Source: JBBQWR01 sp038210495 (lineage in GTDB: Bacteria > Planctomycetota > Planctomycetia > Pirellulales > DATAWG01). From it: 64,000 nt of DNA. A program made the position numbers and the translations under genes. Positions 63,045 through 64,000 of this stretch are shown here, piece after piece. Position 1 is the first letter of the stretch, and every line of letters starts with the position of its first letter. The notes beneath the pieces were generated by a model. It was not told where the DNA came from. It worked only from the letters and a program-made list of their open reading frames with translations, and ran no database searches. The stretch lies in contig JBBQWR010000021.1 of NCBI GenBank assembly GCA_038210495.1, positions 21,815-85,814 on the forward strand, given 5' to 3'.

Positions 63045-63842
63045 ATGGACGACATCACCAGTTTGCAAAACGCCCGCGTCAAGGAGGCGGCCAAGCTTCG
63101 CGACCGTCGGCAGCGGCGCAAGCAAGGGCGGTTTTTGATCGATGGCGCCCGCGAACTCCGCCGCGCGATCGAGGCCGGCGTCGAGCTGACCGAAGTGTTC
63201 ATTTGCGATGCGCTCTGCCACTCGACCGATTGCTCGACCGTGCTCGCGAAGTTGGCCACCCTCGCGACGCCGCAGGCCCGGGTGACCGCAGCCGTATTCG
63301 AAAAGCTGGCGTTCGGCGATCGCGCCGAGGGCGTTCTCGCCGTCGCGCAAACGCCGCACCGCTCGCTCGCCGATCTCAAGCTGCCCGAACGGCCGTTGCT
63401 GGTCGTGCTCGAAGGGGTCGAAAAACCGGGCAATATCGGCGCGATCCTTCGCAGCGCTGATGCGGCCGGTCTCTCGGCCGTGATCGTCGCCGGGAGGAAC
63501 GACGATCTCTACAATCCCAATACCGTTCGGGCCAGTTTGGGAACGATCTTCACCGTGCCGGTTTATGCCGACGATTCCGCCGCCATCCGCGATTGGCTGA
63601 TCGCCCGCAAGATTGCGATCTTCACGGCCCGCGTGGACGCCCACCGGCTTTATACGGCCGCCGACTTGCGTGGCCCGACGGCCATCGTCCTGGGCAGCGA
63701 AGCGGAAGGGCTAAGCCCCGTTTGGACCGCCGCCAACATCACGGCAGTCCGGCTGCCGATGCACGGCGCCGCCGATAGCCTCAATGTGTCGGCCACCGCT
63801 GCAGTGCTGTTCTACGAAGCGCTCCGCCAGCGCGGCGGCTAA
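63045..63842 (+). CDS. TrmH/SpoU-family RNA 2'-O-methyltransferase
   Basis: 265 residues from ATG 63045. N-terminal substrate-binding part (TSLQNARVKEAAKLRDRRQR, KQGRFLIDGARELRRAI), then the SPOUT knot: LLVVLEGVEKPGNIGAILRS, NPNTVRASLGTIFTVP, TAIVLGSEAEGLSP and LPMHGAADSLNVSATAAVLF. Resembles RlmB/TsnR enzymes. Follows the RlmI-like gene by 17 bases, so an RNA-modification pair. Confidence 0.9.
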   Translation: MDDITSLQNARVKEAAKLRDRRQRRKQGRFLIDGARELRRAIEAGVELTEVFICDALCHSTDCSTVLAKLATLATPQARVTAAVFEKLAFGDRAEGVLAVAQTPHRSLADLKLPERPLLVVLEGVEKPGNIGAILRSADAAGLSAVIVAGRNDDLYNPNTVRASLGTIFTVPVYADDSAAIRDWLIARKIAIFTARVDAHRLYTAADLRGPTAIVLGSEAEGLSPVWTAANITAVRLPMHGAADSLNVSATAAVLFYEALRQRGG

Positions 63843-63861
63843 GAACCGCTAACAATACTCC

Positions 63862-63883
63862 GGGTGGCCGGGGCTGGAGGCCT
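63862..63883. repeat. Partial copy of the 8098-type repeat
   Basis: GGGTGGCCGGGGCTGGAGGC then CT, matching the outer end of the pair at 8098-8192. The rest of the window to 64000 shows no gene. Confidence 0.65.
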
Positions 63884-64000
63884 TGTAATTACCCACAAGT
63901 GTACAAAGTTTTTCGGCTGGTCGGCCGAGTGGGAATTCGATTTATCGCGATGGGTTCATTCGGGTTACGATTTCCGCGTGGGACATCTGAGGGCGTGGAA

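Overview
The window looks like a chromosomal segment of a planctomycete, perhaps Pirellulales-like (phylum inferred with good confidence, order only tentatively). The clues are GC-rich DNA, a giant secreted SdrD-B/FG-GAP protein carrying a variant of the planctomycete LEPR-XLL N-terminal motif, a secreted WD40 protein, a cytochrome b fused to two c-type haem sites, an S10-spc-alpha operon without rpmD and infA, and the overall gene families. No rRNA, tRNA, CRISPR array or phage genes were seen.

Layout. (1) 1-8.5 kb: partial YciE/DUF892 gene, a decayed GH2 glycosidase, the Mg2+ P-type ATPase mgtA, a secreted gingipain-like (C25) protease, an RsbV/RsbW-type anti-sigma pair and two membrane proteins of unknown function. 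(2) 8.9-26.7 kb, minus strand: the complete ribosomal super-operon rpsJ to rplQ including secY, adk, map, rpmJ and rpoA, read from a good sigma70-type promoter at 26779-26807. (3) 27-29 kb: hflX and a short-chain dehydrogenase. (4) 29.4-35.6 kb: the 1664-residue SdrD/FG-GAP protein and the WD40 protein. (5) 36-43.5 kb, minus strand: MBL hydrolase, NAD-dependent epimerase, ruvX, mannose-1-phosphate guanylyltransferase, UAP1-like pyrophosphorylase, a small and a larger membrane protein, metK. (6) 43.7-51.4 kb: Ppx/GppA, then divergently ribF and nrnA, a Rieske protein plus cytochrome b-cc module, and a CPBP protease. (7) 51.6-56.4 kb: an intact ISAs1-family element with terminal repeats and a 9-bp target duplication, mgtE, a frameshifted small gene, a secreted esterase and a truncated Kef-type antiporter. 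(8) 56.7-63.8 kb: treZ, treS-maltokinase fusion, an RlmI-like and a TrmH-like RNA methyltransferase.

The most unusual feature is the intergenic DNA. It is packed with at least eleven unrelated families of short palindromic or inverted-pair repeats (REP/BIME/MITE-like), even inside the ribosomal operon. Many sit directly at stop codons. In adk, rplD, ribF, treS and a membrane protein gene the stop codon itself lies inside the repeat, and in one membrane protein a repeat pair encodes about 30 N-terminal residues. One family A copy (35801-35981) has perfect 33-bp inverted arms. No REP-type (RAYT) transposase gene is in the window.
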